From positions 36,222 to 100,221 of the forward strand of contig NZ_MWQY01000016.1 in assembly GCF_002087085.1 (NCBI RefSeq): a stretch of DNA of 64,000 nucleotides. Direction: 5' to 3'. The notes beneath the pieces are model-generated. The model was not told the origin of the DNA, made no database searches, and worked only from the letters and a program-made list of their open reading frames with translations. The DNA comes from Marispirochaeta aestuarii (lineage in GTDB: Bacteria; Spirochaetota; Spirochaetia; JC444; Marispirochaetaceae). Positions 15,944-24,443 of the stretch are shown here, piece by piece; position 1 is the first letter of the stretch; every line of letters starts with the position of its first letter. A program made the translations under genes and the position numbers.

Positions 15944-16317
15944 TGATACGCGGATTAATCGTGGACGACGCCGCAATCATGCGCCTGCGGCTCCGTGAAA
16001 TTCTCGAACCCAGGTATGAAATCGTGGCGGAGGCCGGAGATGGCAATGAAGCCATTGAAATGTATGACAGATATAAACCGGATTTTATTACCCTGGATAT
16101 TTCCATGCCCAATACCAATGGTATGGAAGCCCTGGAGATCCTGATGCAGAGAACTCCTCCTCCGCGGATCATAATTGTCAGTGCCGTAGGACAGCAGCGG
16201 CTGGTGATAAAAGCACTTCAGGGCGGGGCTAAGGATTTTGTTATTAAACCCTTTGAATCCCCCCGGGTTCTTAAGGCTGTAGAAAGGGTTATGTCTAACG
16301 GAACCAATCCCGGATAA
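15943..16317 (+). CDS. CheY-like single-domain response regulator
   Basis: A 124-residue receiver domain with no output domain. The acidic pair is Asp8-Asp9, the phosphoacceptor is Asp52 (TLDISMP), the switch position is Ser80 and the conserved lysine is Lys102 (KPF). It overlaps cheX by one base and is the likely target of both the kinase and the phosphatase upstream. It may act on the flagellar motor or on another protein. The only flagellar or chemotaxis gene nearby is CheX, so motility control is an inference. Confidence 0.88.
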   Translation: MIRGLIVDDAAIMRLRLREILEPRYEIVAEAGDGNEAIEMYDRYKPDFITLDISMPNTNGMEALEILMQRTPPPRIIIVSAVGQQRLVIKALQGGAKDFVIKPFESPRVLKAVERVMSNGTNPG

Positions 16318-16429
16318 GGGAATAAGTAATAAACTCCATTGATCTGGTTGTCCGTGGTGCAGCCTTAATGAGTCTCGGAAGGCCTTCTTTCTCCGTCCCG
16401 TCTATCTGCGATATCCTGGGATCTGTAGT

Positions 16430-16525
16430 TCCAGTTCCGTCTGCTTTACTCTGGAAGGAGTCGAACGGGACGATGAGCCCTTCTCCGGTGGGGATTATAC
16501 CGGTCTGGTGGTCAACAGTTTGTAA
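16430..16525 (+). pseudogene. Remnant of a GNAT acetyltransferase C-terminus
   Basis: From 16445 a 26-codon frame ending in TAA at 16523-16525 reads FTLEGVERDDEPFSGG and onward. It matches the C-terminal end of the intact GNAT gene at 12.5-13.1 kb (FTLEGVERDGELLSGG) at most positions. Similarity continues a few bases upstream (CCGTCTG against CTGCGTCTTG) but in a shifted frame. The last residues diverge and stop early. No start or ribosome site exists, so this is a decayed fragment. It lies in the convergent gap between the CheY gene and the Wadjet operon. Confidence 0.7.
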
Positions 16526-16572
16526 AAAAGAGCCTGACAGGGTGCTCGATAGATTCAATCCCTATCGCACCC
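16524..16572 (-). terminator. Candidate terminator of the Wadjet operon
   Basis: On the minus strand, GGGTGC-GATAG pairs with CTATC-(GA)-GCACCC around a 9-base loop (plus-strand 16540-16572), giving 11 base pairs with a 2-base bulge. A run of six T follows 9 bases later on the minus strand (complement of 16525-16530). The jetD stop codon (16562-16564) lies within the stem. The gap before the T-run makes it weaker than a canonical terminator. Confidence 0.45.
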
Positions 16573-17695
16573 GTTCCTGTTCTATCCGTGATATTTCCGG
16601 ATGCTCGATCAAGTAGTCTGCCAGCTCCTTCTCATCCAGGTTCAGATAATCGTACCAGCTGCCTCGGTCAAGGGACCCTCCCGGAACTGCGAACTTGGTA
16701 TAGTGCTTGTACGTCGCCAGATCCATTCCTGCCGAAAGGGTATGGGGGAATATGCTGCGGAAGCGGCCCAGGATCGCCAGTCCGTGGAGGTCCATATCGC
16801 CCCAGTAATACAGGTTTTTACGCATCAGCCAGGGAACTTCCTTTAGCCGCTGACAGGCGTTCCCCTGTCCCCATATAAGCAAGGTTGTCTCCTGAGATTC
16901 TCTTTTCAGTATCGATGTAATAAGCGGCGGAAGGGGGCGGATAAAACATGCCTTGTTTTCGATTACAAGGATCCGTTCAGCCGGGAGTTCCATAGTGGAA
17001 AATTCTTCCACGGGGAAGATCCCCATGTCGGCATTGTAAAAAGAGTACGCCGCTTCATAAAAGCGTGTCCAGACAAAAAAATCACTGGAGTAAATCGGAC
17101 TATCCAGATCAAGGGATTCTCTTCCCATCTCTTCCAGTATTTTCTGTATGGGGGTTCTGTTCCGCTCAATAAACTTGGTGTCAAGGCTGATGGGAAGGGT
17201 TCGACGGTTGAGCCCTCTCAGATCGGTGTTGGTATGAAGCTCCGATAGTTGATGCGCCGTGCGGAGAATATCCGGCCATCTGTCGAGGTAACGTAGAATC
17301 ATTGGAATGTTTCGGCACAGCCATGGGTCTGGTACGGCGATAGTCTTTCGGGTAAGATCGATCGCCTCAAAAAGAGCGGCTACCTCAGCTTTTTTCCCGA
17401 TAAACCGGAAAAGGTCCTCCGGTGTTTCGAAGAGAATCGCCTTGGGGATGGTCTGAGTTCCGAATTTCCTTGTCCGGACGGTTTTGAACTCAATGACGTA
17501 CCCGAATCCCTTTTGTTCTTTGGCCTGCGTTTCCAGCTTCCGGATCTGCCTTACCGCCTCGTTATATTGACTGAAATCAATTTTGAGATTGACCCTCGGC
17601 CGGTAAGGGAAGACAGATTCCCCGGTGACAACCAGTTTCAGGAATTCAGGGTAGCGGGTTAACAATCTGCTTCGCAGTTCTTCGGGGCTTATCAT
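16562..17695 (-). CDS. jetD: Wadjet component JetD (Toprim nuclease)
   Basis: A 377-residue protein with DUF3322 at the N-terminus and the DUF2220 Toprim-like nuclease domain at the C-terminus. Expected metal-binding residues are present: Glu246 in LVIENKA, and Asp300 and Asp302 in YYWGDMDLHG. In Wadjet, JetD cuts closed circular plasmid DNA after the SMC-like JetABC complex has extruded it as a loop. The start overlaps the end of jetC by four bases, and it is the last gene of a four-gene operon. Homologues are also called MksG or EptD. Length and motifs look intact. Confidence 0.93.
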   Translation of the reverse strand: MISPEELRSRLLTRYPEFLKLVVTGESVFPYRPRVNLKIDFSQYNEAVRQIRKLETQAKEQKGFGYVIEFKTVRTRKFGTQTIPKAILFETPEDLFRFIGKKAEVAALFEAIDLTRKTIAVPDPWLCRNIPMILRYLDRWPDILRTAHQLSELHTNTDLRGLNRRTLPISLDTKFIERNRTPIQKILEEMGRESLDLDSPIYSSDFFVWTRFYEAAYSFYNADMGIFPVEEFSTMELPAERILVIENKACFIRPLPPLITSILKRESQETTLLIWGQGNACQRLKEVPWLMRKNLYYWGDMDLHGLAILGRFRSIFPHTLSAGMDLATYKHYTKFAVPGGSLDRGSWYDYLNLDEKELADYLIEHPEISRIEQERVR

Positions 17696-20600
17696 TGATT
17701 CATGGCCTGCATTTCCCGGTAGTTCTCTATGCTCAGATGATGCGGCACAGCATACTCTTTCTGCTTCTCGATAAAACAGACTGATCCGATATGCTTTTCG
17801 ACTATGTTGATCCTGTCAAGGGGAGTAATGATCATCAGCTGTAGACCCATGGTTTTGAACAGATCCATGGCGAATTCTGAATTCTCCGGATCGACCTTGG
17901 AAAATATTTCATCCACAATAATAAAGCGGAAGGAGCGACCTGTCTGCTCGTGCTGTTCACGGTTAAGTCCGTATTGATAGGCTACGGCGGAAGCGAGGAT
18001 CGTATAGGCAAGTTTGGCCTTTTCTCCACCGGAAAGGCTCATGGAATCCTCGTAGTACTGTTTCTGCTCATCGTTGTCCCGGTACAATTCTATTGCGCCG
18101 AACTCAAGCCAGTTGCGTACATCCAGAACTTTCTTTCGCCAGGTATCGTCCTCGGAGAGTTTCGAAATAAGTTCCTGTATCCGTATAAAGGAGGCTTCCA
18201 GCTCAACTTCACTGTTTTCTCCGCCACTTCCGGTTTGCCTGGCGTTTCCCATGGAGCTTCTCAAAAGGGCACGAAACTCCTGAACGGACACATCCCGGGC
18301 GGCCCTGGTATCAAGGCGTATGTAGGTTTCCGGCAGTCTGGAATATCTGACCGAAATCAGAGAGCGATTGAGGTTTCCGATATCTTCCTTGATCTTTTTC
18401 TCGGTAAGATCAAGGGTATTGCTGAAGGAAATGATGTTTTCGAACATTCGCTCATTCATGAACTTGCGAAAGTCTTTTTTGTATTTTGGCAGGTCGTCCT
18501 TTTGTATTCTGTCGTGGACCGAAATAAAATCATCAAGAAAATCCGGGTTGGCGGAGAGATGATGCGTATCCGAGGACCACCCGGGAAAACTCCTTGCCAG
18601 TTCAGCTCCGGGGAATAGAAACCGGTTCATGGCATTAATCAGGTCCCGGCTGACCTTGTCGATCTTCTTTACGGTGTTCTCGATGTTGGAGCGGTTCTCC
18701 TCCATTACAGCTATCTGCTGTGATTTAATCCTTTCAATAGGGTCGAAGCCTTCCGTTTTCTTACGGGTGAGCAGTTTTTCTATAAACGGGGAAACACTGT
18801 CGAGTTCTGACCGCTGAGTTTCATCGAGTTCTTCCAGCAGCGCCAGGCTGGTTTTTATCTGTTCCTTCAGACTGCTGATTTTCTGCTTGCATAGGGCTAT
18901 ATCTTCAAGAAGATTGTCGCGTTTTTCTTCCATTTTTCTGCGGGCTTCTTCCAGTTCCCCTTTCTTTGCTTCCAAAGCCCTCAGCGCGTCCGCGCTCTGC
19001 AGCAGGGACGTTTTCTGGGCCTCCAGATCGCCGATTCTTTCGGCAAGCTCCGCCCAGTCAATTTCACTGTACTGTTCCAAGGCGACAATTGTTCTTCCGG
19101 ATTCTATTCTGTCCCTCAGTCCTGCAATTGTCTGCTGGGATTTGTTGACGGATTTCTTCAGTTCTTCCAGAATCGCACCTGTATTCCGGTGTTGTTCCTG
19201 CAGGAAGGCGATCTTCCGGCTGTTGTCCCAACCGAGAACATAGCGGTCTCTGTCCCATCGTCCCGGACGATCGTCTTTTTCATGTTTTCGCCTGCCCTTA
19301 ACCAACCCCCGGGAAGTAACAGCATAGGTTGTGTGGGAAAACTCTTTAAGATCATCGGTGCACAGGTAGTCAAAGCGGTCAAGGAGCGTGGATGCCAGCC
19401 AGGAAGAGAATGGGGTGTCCGGGCGTACTTCCAGTTTTGCAGGCAGGGTTGCAGGTTCCGGGGTAAAAAGTTCTTCTCTGGTACCGCTTTGGAATTTACT
19501 CCGGCTATCGGGTATCCGGTAGTAGATCAGTCTGCCTTTAAGATCGGTTGAATTGATGTAGGTAGTCGCCTGCTGATACAGGCCTTCGGGCACCAGGACA
19601 CTAAGGGCGAAGCTGTGCAGCAGTTTCTCCGCTGCTTGTTCCCAGCGCCTTTCATCCTCCCGTATTTGTATAAGCTCTCCTGCAAAGGGGAGTTCTGCAG
19701 GGGCTGCTTCAAGAGCGTCACACAGTTGCCTTCGCAGATGGAGGACTTTTGAAGGGATGTTCGATCGTCGATCCCGGAGGGATTTAATCTCTTTTTCCAG
19801 TTCTGAGGAGATGCTTTCCTGGTCTTCCTGCTTCCGTTCGATGTTACGAAGGTCTCTTTCCGCCTCTTTAACCTGATTTTCCTTCTTTTTGATCAGCGTT
19901 TGTACCGTGCTTCTGTTTGTGTTGAAGACATCTGCGGATACCGGGGCGGGCAGGCCCAGGGACTCAGAGCATCTTATATATTGGGAATGACGTTTTTTGA
20001 GCTCCTGTATCCGTTCCCGTGCTCCCGAAAGGTTGTTTTCGATTTCCCTGAGTCTGCCGGAAGTCGAATCCCGGGCGATAGCAGTGTTTACTGATTCCAG
20101 TTCACGCGCTGTTTTTTCCTTTTCCTGTTCAATCCGTCCTTTTTCCGACAGATGCCTTTCCAGCAGAGACGATTGCTCAGCGTGAAATTCTTCGGCTTTT
20201 TCCTGAATACGTGCGGCAAAGAAGAAAGGTATCCCCTGGCTGATGCTATGCAGCTGTTCCCGCTCCTTCTGAATGGTGCGGTATTTTTCACCGTTTTCCT
20301 TTATTTCGGTCAGGAATTCCAGCTGCTTTTCCGCCATCTCAATCTTGTTGTGGGTTTGCAGCAGGTCCTGATAATTACCTTTGAGTTTATGAAAATCCTC
20401 CTCCATTCCCGGCTCTTCTATCATGTGGGTACGGATAAAAACATTCAGGTTTTCGATCTGTTTTACACCGACTATCTGGGAAAAGAGGTTCAGTGCTTTC
20501 TCGGAGCGGAGTCCAAGAGCCCGGATAAGGTACTGCTGATATTTTGCGAAACTGTCGTGCCAGGCGATTCCCGGGATACTGCCCAGACGTTTACGGTATT

Positions 20601-21102
20601 CTCTTTTTGCGTCCAGGGGCTGTAAATGCTCCTGAATATGCAAGGGGGCGTCGGCGGTAATATATTCCCGTTGTAGTCCCGAAGCGGAAAACCAGCGGAT
20701 CTGGGCAAGGCAAAAAGAAGCATTGTTTAGATTGTTGCTGAATCCCGCTACCAGAATGGAGTAGCAGCTTTTATCCCGCAGATTTGAGACGGCGGAACGG
20801 CCGGCATCATCGTTGCGAATACTTCCGTAGGCTCCAAGTACATAGGTCTCTTCGGTACGGTCCCGTTTACGTTCGCTTCCGGAGGACTGGTTGTAATGGC
20901 GTCTGACCGGGGGAACCAGGAGTGTAACAAGGGCATCCGCCAGGGTCGTCTTTCCCGAACCGTTCGCCCCCGTAATCAGGATGGATTCGCAGTCTGGTTT
21001 GATCCGCCATATTCTTTCGTGAAATCCGCCCCAGTTATAGATCTCGAGATACGCCAGCCGGAACCCGCTGTCGATAATCTGTTCAGGAAACAGCATCTCC
21101 AT
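17692..21102 (-). CDS. jetC: Wadjet component JetC (SMC/MukB-like ATPase)
   Basis: A 1136-residue SMC-like protein. The Walker A motif GANGSGKT is at residues 45-52, long coiled coils occupy roughly 280-450 and 640-800 with a hinge-like region between, the ABC signature LSGGEKAKL starts at 1023, and the Walker B ends in VDE with Asp1064 and Glu1065. The fold is that of the MukB/MksB ATPase that extrudes DNA loops. It starts two bases after jetB ends and overlaps jetD by four, so it is made with its partners JetA (kleisin) and JetB (KITE). All ATPase motifs are intact, so the system is probably active. Confidence 0.94.
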   Translation of the reverse strand: MEMLFPEQIIDSGFRLAYLEIYNWGGFHERIWRIKPDCESILITGANGSGKTTLADALVTLLVPPVRRHYNQSSGSERKRDRTEETYVLGAYGSIRNDDAGRSAVSNLRDKSCYSILVAGFSNNLNNASFCLAQIRWFSASGLQREYITADAPLHIQEHLQPLDAKREYRKRLGSIPGIAWHDSFAKYQQYLIRALGLRSEKALNLFSQIVGVKQIENLNVFIRTHMIEEPGMEEDFHKLKGNYQDLLQTHNKIEMAEKQLEFLTEIKENGEKYRTIQKEREQLHSISQGIPFFFAARIQEKAEEFHAEQSSLLERHLSEKGRIEQEKEKTARELESVNTAIARDSTSGRLREIENNLSGARERIQELKKRHSQYIRCSESLGLPAPVSADVFNTNRSTVQTLIKKKENQVKEAERDLRNIERKQEDQESISSELEKEIKSLRDRRSNIPSKVLHLRRQLCDALEAAPAELPFAGELIQIREDERRWEQAAEKLLHSFALSVLVPEGLYQQATTYINSTDLKGRLIYYRIPDSRSKFQSGTREELFTPEPATLPAKLEVRPDTPFSSWLASTLLDRFDYLCTDDLKEFSHTTYAVTSRGLVKGRRKHEKDDRPGRWDRDRYVLGWDNSRKIAFLQEQHRNTGAILEELKKSVNKSQQTIAGLRDRIESGRTIVALEQYSEIDWAELAERIGDLEAQKTSLLQSADALRALEAKKGELEEARRKMEEKRDNLLEDIALCKQKISSLKEQIKTSLALLEELDETQRSELDSVSPFIEKLLTRKKTEGFDPIERIKSQQIAVMEENRSNIENTVKKIDKVSRDLINAMNRFLFPGAELARSFPGWSSDTHHLSANPDFLDDFISVHDRIQKDDLPKYKKDFRKFMNERMFENIISFSNTLDLTEKKIKEDIGNLNRSLISVRYSRLPETYIRLDTRAARDVSVQEFRALLRSSMGNARQTGSGGENSEVELEASFIRIQELISKLSEDDTWRKKVLDVRNWLEFGAIELYRDNDEQKQYYEDSMSLSGGEKAKLAYTILASAVAYQYGLNREQHEQTGRSFRFIIVDEIFSKVDPENSEFAMDLFKTMGLQLMIITPLDRINIVEKHIGSVCFIEKQKEYAVPHHLSIENYREMQAMNQ

Positions 21103-21104
21103 AT

Positions 21105-21671
21105 TTACTTTTCTCCATCGGTGAGTTTTGCCTTGAACTCATCTATGAACTCCGGAGTCACTCTGGCTTTCATTATGGGAAGGATCTCGAAGCGGGGATC
21201 ATCGCTTTTCAGCTCAGCAGATACCGTACGGATATATTTAAGGCGTTCCAGTGCAGAAATGTGCTTGTCCAGATCACGAATAAGACGCACTTCGTCGCCG
21301 GAATCGGGAAAGTATACGCGAAGTTTGTCCCGTATCTGTGAGAGGCTGATAAACACTTTAAGGCTGTCGCTTTTATCCGGATCGAAACGTTCCAGTTCCT
21401 CCCTCAACAGAATCGCAAGCAGGGAGACTTCGAAGGAAAGAGGCCGGCGCGGAGTAAGTCGCGGAAGGTCCCCGTCCTCCTGCCCGTCCTTCTGGGTAAT
21501 AAAGGCAAACCCTTCGGCCTCGGAGAGAACCAGTTCAAGGCCGATACGGGAGAGGTAGTCGGCGGCTTTTCGCTGCAATATCAGTAGTTCTCCCCAATGC
21601 GGGTCGTCGTAATAGAGAGGACCCTTAAGTAGTTTAAGGACCAGGGGCGCGAAATCGGCGTATTCAGCCAT
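21105..21671 (-). CDS. jetB: Wadjet component JetB (KITE subunit, DUF4194)
   Basis: A 188-residue DUF4194 protein, the MukE/MksE-like KITE subunit of the Wadjet condensin. It is dominated by winged-helix-type secondary structure (LLILQRKAADYLSRIGLEL, then FEVSLLAILLREELERFD and RDLDKHISALERLKYIRTV). JetB dimers bridge the JetA kleisin and help clamp DNA. It overlaps jetA by eight bases and is two bases from jetC, the standard jetABCD order. No catalytic residues are expected. Confidence 0.9.
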   Translation of the reverse strand: MAEYADFAPLVLKLLKGPLYYDDPHWGELLILQRKAADYLSRIGLELVLSEAEGFAFITQKDGQEDGDLPRLTPRRPLSFEVSLLAILLREELERFDPDKSDSLKVFISLSQIRDKLRVYFPDSGDEVRLIRDLDKHISALERLKYIRTVSAELKSDDPRFEILPIMKARVTPEFIDEFKAKLTDGEK

Positions 21672-23154
21672 GATCTGTTCCTTCGTTTGAGAAAAGGACC
21701 CGGGGTATATGTATATTCCGGGTTATTCCGTCAAAGCTGTAGATGAACGAAAACCCGGTCTCCAGGATCCTGTTGTGCGGACTGCGGCTTGCAATATCCA
21801 GATACGCGATAATTTCAGCAAGCCCCTTTTCGGGAGGATACGTTGAAAGCAGATAATCCAGAGAAACTGATGTTCTGCGGTCAAGCTCTCTGGCGATGTT
21901 GTTTTCCAGCAGGCCGTAATCAATGTAAAAAAGATTTGCCAGAGGTGAAAGGTCCGGAGAATCTAGCTCGGGTTCTTCAGGAGGACTGAAATCGGTTTCT
22001 TCCTGAAGAACGGAAAGAGGACGCTCCATGGGCAGGTAAATCTCCGGATCAGTCTCGATGAGCATAAATGAGTCTTCATCCGGCAGGTCGCCGTTCAGAT
22101 TAAGCACTATTGTCTTGATTTCGTTTATCTTATCAAGAAGAACCCGGGAACGTTCAGCCTCAGGTCCGACTATTATGCGGTTTAGCCGCTCCGTCAAGCG
22201 ACGGTTGGAGTCTATAATGCGCTTACCTGCATTCAGCAGGAGTGATTTAAGGCGCAGCAGAAAGGTATCGCCGGTCTCCATTCCCCGCTGGGTTACGTAA
22301 GCGAAGATCTTTTCTACCAGTGTGTTTATCTCGTCCCTGCCGTAATCGGTTACAAGGAAATTCCAGAACGCATCGAAACTTTTTCCCTGAGGAGTATTGT
22401 GCAGTTCGTCTGCAGCATTAAGTGCGGCCTTCAGGATTTGTCCCCTGGAGGAGCTGTATTCCACCTCCTCTTTATAAATACGGTTCAGTATTCCCCGGAA
22501 GTTTTCTTCAACGCTGGAGAAATCGGCGATCAGATCACGGGCGCTTCTGGAAAGCTCAAAGAGTTGTTCACCCATTTGCCGTTTATCCAGAGAATCAACC
22601 TCGCCATGTTCTTGAATCAAGTCTATTTCTGCCTGGAGTTCTGCTTGTTCTTTCTTCAATTCGGCGATCTTCTCCTCGGGATCGGCTATTGACTCCCGGG
22701 AAAGACGGCGCAGACGATGAAGAATGTCGGTGAAGCGTGATTCAGTAGCTACATAGCTGACTCGACTCATATCTTCGATCAGGCGTATCGCCCGTTCCGT
22801 ATAAGGAGTCAGTTCCAGGACCGGTTCTCCCGACTGATCCAGGTAACGGCGCAGGAAGCGGTTATCGTGACGACACCATTCCTGAATCAGTTTTTCCGCC
22901 TTTTCCATGGAATCTATCTTCTCTGAATCAGGTTCGGCTATATCATCGAGAAAGAGGCCTGTCTCCAGCACAGCATCTTGATAGCTGACGATAAGCCTTT
23001 CCTTTTTCTTGAACAGCTCATACAGGACTGCGATAACCAGTGCCGGATTTTGCCTCCGGAATAGGCGTAATAATGGTTGGTCATCGAACAACCGGTGGAG
23101 ACCGAAGTAGTCCAATGGGGTCTGATCTTCTTCGGAGCTTCTGATTGAATACAT
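21664..23154 (-). CDS. jetA: Wadjet component JetA (kleisin, DUF3375)
   Basis: A 496-residue DUF3375 protein, the MukF/MksF-like kleisin that links the JetC heads with JetB. The N-terminal winged-helix region (LDYFGLHRLFDDQPLLRLFRR) is followed by a helical middle with a coiled-coil stretch (about residues 165-215). The start at 23154 has an AAGGCA ribosome site; an upstream ATG at 23178 is possible but lacks one. It is the first gene of the jetABCD operon and is divergent from the YeeE transporter, with about 185 bases between them. Together with jetB, C and D it forms a complete type I Wadjet plasmid-defence system. Confidence 0.92.
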   Translation of the reverse strand: MYSIRSSEEDQTPLDYFGLHRLFDDQPLLRLFRRQNPALVIAVLYELFKKKERLIVSYQDAVLETGLFLDDIAEPDSEKIDSMEKAEKLIQEWCRHDNRFLRRYLDQSGEPVLELTPYTERAIRLIEDMSRVSYVATESRFTDILHRLRRLSRESIADPEEKIAELKKEQAELQAEIDLIQEHGEVDSLDKRQMGEQLFELSRSARDLIADFSSVEENFRGILNRIYKEEVEYSSSRGQILKAALNAADELHNTPQGKSFDAFWNFLVTDYGRDEINTLVEKIFAYVTQRGMETGDTFLLRLKSLLLNAGKRIIDSNRRLTERLNRIIVGPEAERSRVLLDKINEIKTIVLNLNGDLPDEDSFMLIETDPEIYLPMERPLSVLQEETDFSPPEEPELDSPDLSPLANLFYIDYGLLENNIARELDRRTSVSLDYLLSTYPPEKGLAEIIAYLDIASRSPHNRILETGFSFIYSFDGITRNIHIPRVLFSNEGTDHG

Positions 23155-23231
23155 TACACTGCCTTTATAACACAGCATGGATAACTGAGGTAAGTGTCAT
23201 TATGGCGAAGGGGACCTCTTCCTGATTTTGA

Positions 23232-23260
23232 TTGCCTTCAACGCAATTGATACTTATTAT
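23232..23260 (+). promoter_or_regulatory. Promoter of the YeeE/YedE transporter pair
   Basis: TTGCCT at 23232-23237 and TATTAT at 23255-23260 are separated by exactly 17 bases. Transcription would begin near 23267, leaving a leader of about 73 bases before the ATG at 23340. Confidence 0.6.
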
Positions 23261-23274
23261 TAAAAACAGGAACG

Positions 23275-23322
23275 GCATCACCCGACGGGTTTCAAAGACC
23301 GGGGTGATGCTGAAAATTTTTT
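23275..23322 (+). terminator. Terminator-like hairpin in the leader of the transporter genes
   Basis: GCATCACCC (23275-23283) pairs perfectly with GGGTGATGC (23302-23310). A smaller GGTT/GACC pairing sits inside the loop, and TGAAAATTTTTT follows at 23311-23322. This is the shape of a Rho-independent terminator, but it lies between the promoter and the ribosome site AGGAGGG (23324-23330), so it is placed to act as an attenuator of the downstream transporter. I recognise no known riboswitch class. Confidence 0.55.
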
Positions 23323-23339
23323 CAGGAGGGAGCAGTGTA

Positions 23340-23846
23340 ATGGTTAAAGACAAAGCATGGTCGCCCTATGCAGCCGGTATTGTAATCGGCTTGTTGCAGA
23401 TTCCCGCGTTTCTGATCATCGGTTCAGCCCTTGGGGCTTCGTCTTCCTATGTATCCGTTTCAGCCTATATTGCGGGGCTGATAGATCCGGCGATCAAGGA
23501 GATCGGCTACTTCGAAAAATATATGACCTCCTTGAGCTATCTCTGGCAGGCAAGTATGGTTGTTTCCATCGGTATTGGCGCATTTATCTCTTCCCGTTTA
23601 TCAGCAAGCCGGAGGCCGTCCTATTCACCGATATGGAAGACAGCGACAGGCGCGACACTGGTTCAGCGTCTGGGTATGGCCTTCATCGGTGGTTTTATCC
23701 TTCTTTTTGGTGCCCGTTGGGCGGGAGGCTGTACCCTGGGTCATGGTATTTCAGGAGTGGGTCAGTTGGCAGTATCTTCCATGGTTGTAGTGGTGAGTAT
23801 GTTTCTGGGCGGTATGGCTGCAGCAAACATCATGCGGCGTTTGTAG
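23340..23846 (+). CDS. YeeE/YedE family sulfur-compound transporter, first half
   Basis: A 168-residue membrane protein of the YeeE/YedE (DUF395) family, whose studied members (TsuA) import thiosulfate. It has about four transmembrane helices. The family's conserved cysteine motif is seen in ARWAGGCTLGHGISG (residues about 127-141). The ATG at 23340 is chosen because AGGAGGG lies nine bases upstream; an in-frame ATG 108 bases earlier lies within the promoter region. It is followed nine bases later by the second half, so two short genes together make what is a single protein in other species. Confidence 0.85.
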   Translation: MVKDKAWSPYAAGIVIGLLQIPAFLIIGSALGASSSYVSVSAYIAGLIDPAIKEIGYFEKYMTSLSYLWQASMVVSIGIGAFISSRLSASRRPSYSPIWKTATGATLVQRLGMAFIGGFILLFGARWAGGCTLGHGISGVGQLAVSSMVVVVSMFLGGMAAANIMRRL

Positions 23847-23855
23847 GAGGGATGT

Positions 23856-24419
23856 ATGGCATTTACATTTGTTGTTACGGGTATAGTAATGGGGCTGATT
23901 TTCGGCTTTGCCATAGAAAAAAGCCGTGTTTTTGAGCCAGGAATGATGGTCGGACTCTTTCAGTTCAGGAACCTCACCGTGCTCAAGGTTTTTCTCTCCG
24001 CCATAGCGACGTCAATGGTGGTGATTTCCGTTCTTAATATTCTGGGACTTGTTGATCCGGGTCCGAAGGCTGCTGTTTATCCCGCCACTATCGCCGGCGG
24101 ACTGATTTTCGGTGCAGGTGTCGCCCTTGCAGGGGGCTGTCCCACAACCCTTCCGGCACAGATCGGAGCGGGATACAAGGATGCCTGGGCTGTTCTGGCG
24201 GGGGGTGTGTTCGGAGTTGTGATATACGGATACTTTGAGCCCCTGCTTTCGGGGCTGAATCAGGGACCTGGGAAAATCACGATTCCCCAAAGCCTGGGGC
24301 TGCCTTTCTGGGCCCTGGGGTTTCCGGTGGCGATTATCATCGCAATTTTTCTTGGCGTTCTTGAACGCCGCCGTCCGTGGAAGTCAGAAATGGGTAAAGA
24401 TTACAATGGAGACTTTTAG
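23856..24419 (+). CDS. YeeE/YedE family sulfur-compound transporter, second half
   Basis: A 187-residue membrane protein with about five hydrophobic segments and the second family motif GAGVALAGGCPTTLPAQIGAG (near residues 84-104), including the cysteine that passes the sulfur substrate along in TsuA-type channels. An AGGAGGG site precedes the ATG. With the preceding gene it would form a two-subunit pore. Imported sulfur could feed Fe-S or molybdenum-cofactor sulfuration, both needed by the purine enzymes in this window; that link is inference. Confidence 0.85.
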   Translation: MAFTFVVTGIVMGLIFGFAIEKSRVFEPGMMVGLFQFRNLTVLKVFLSAIATSMVVISVLNILGLVDPGPKAAVYPATIAGGLIFGAGVALAGGCPTTLPAQIGAGYKDAWAVLAGGVFGVVIYGYFEPLLSGLNQGPGKITIPQSLGLPFWALGFPVAIIIAIFLGVLERRRPWKSEMGKDYNGDF

Positions 24420-24443
24420 TTAAATCTCCCTGGTGTTTTACTG

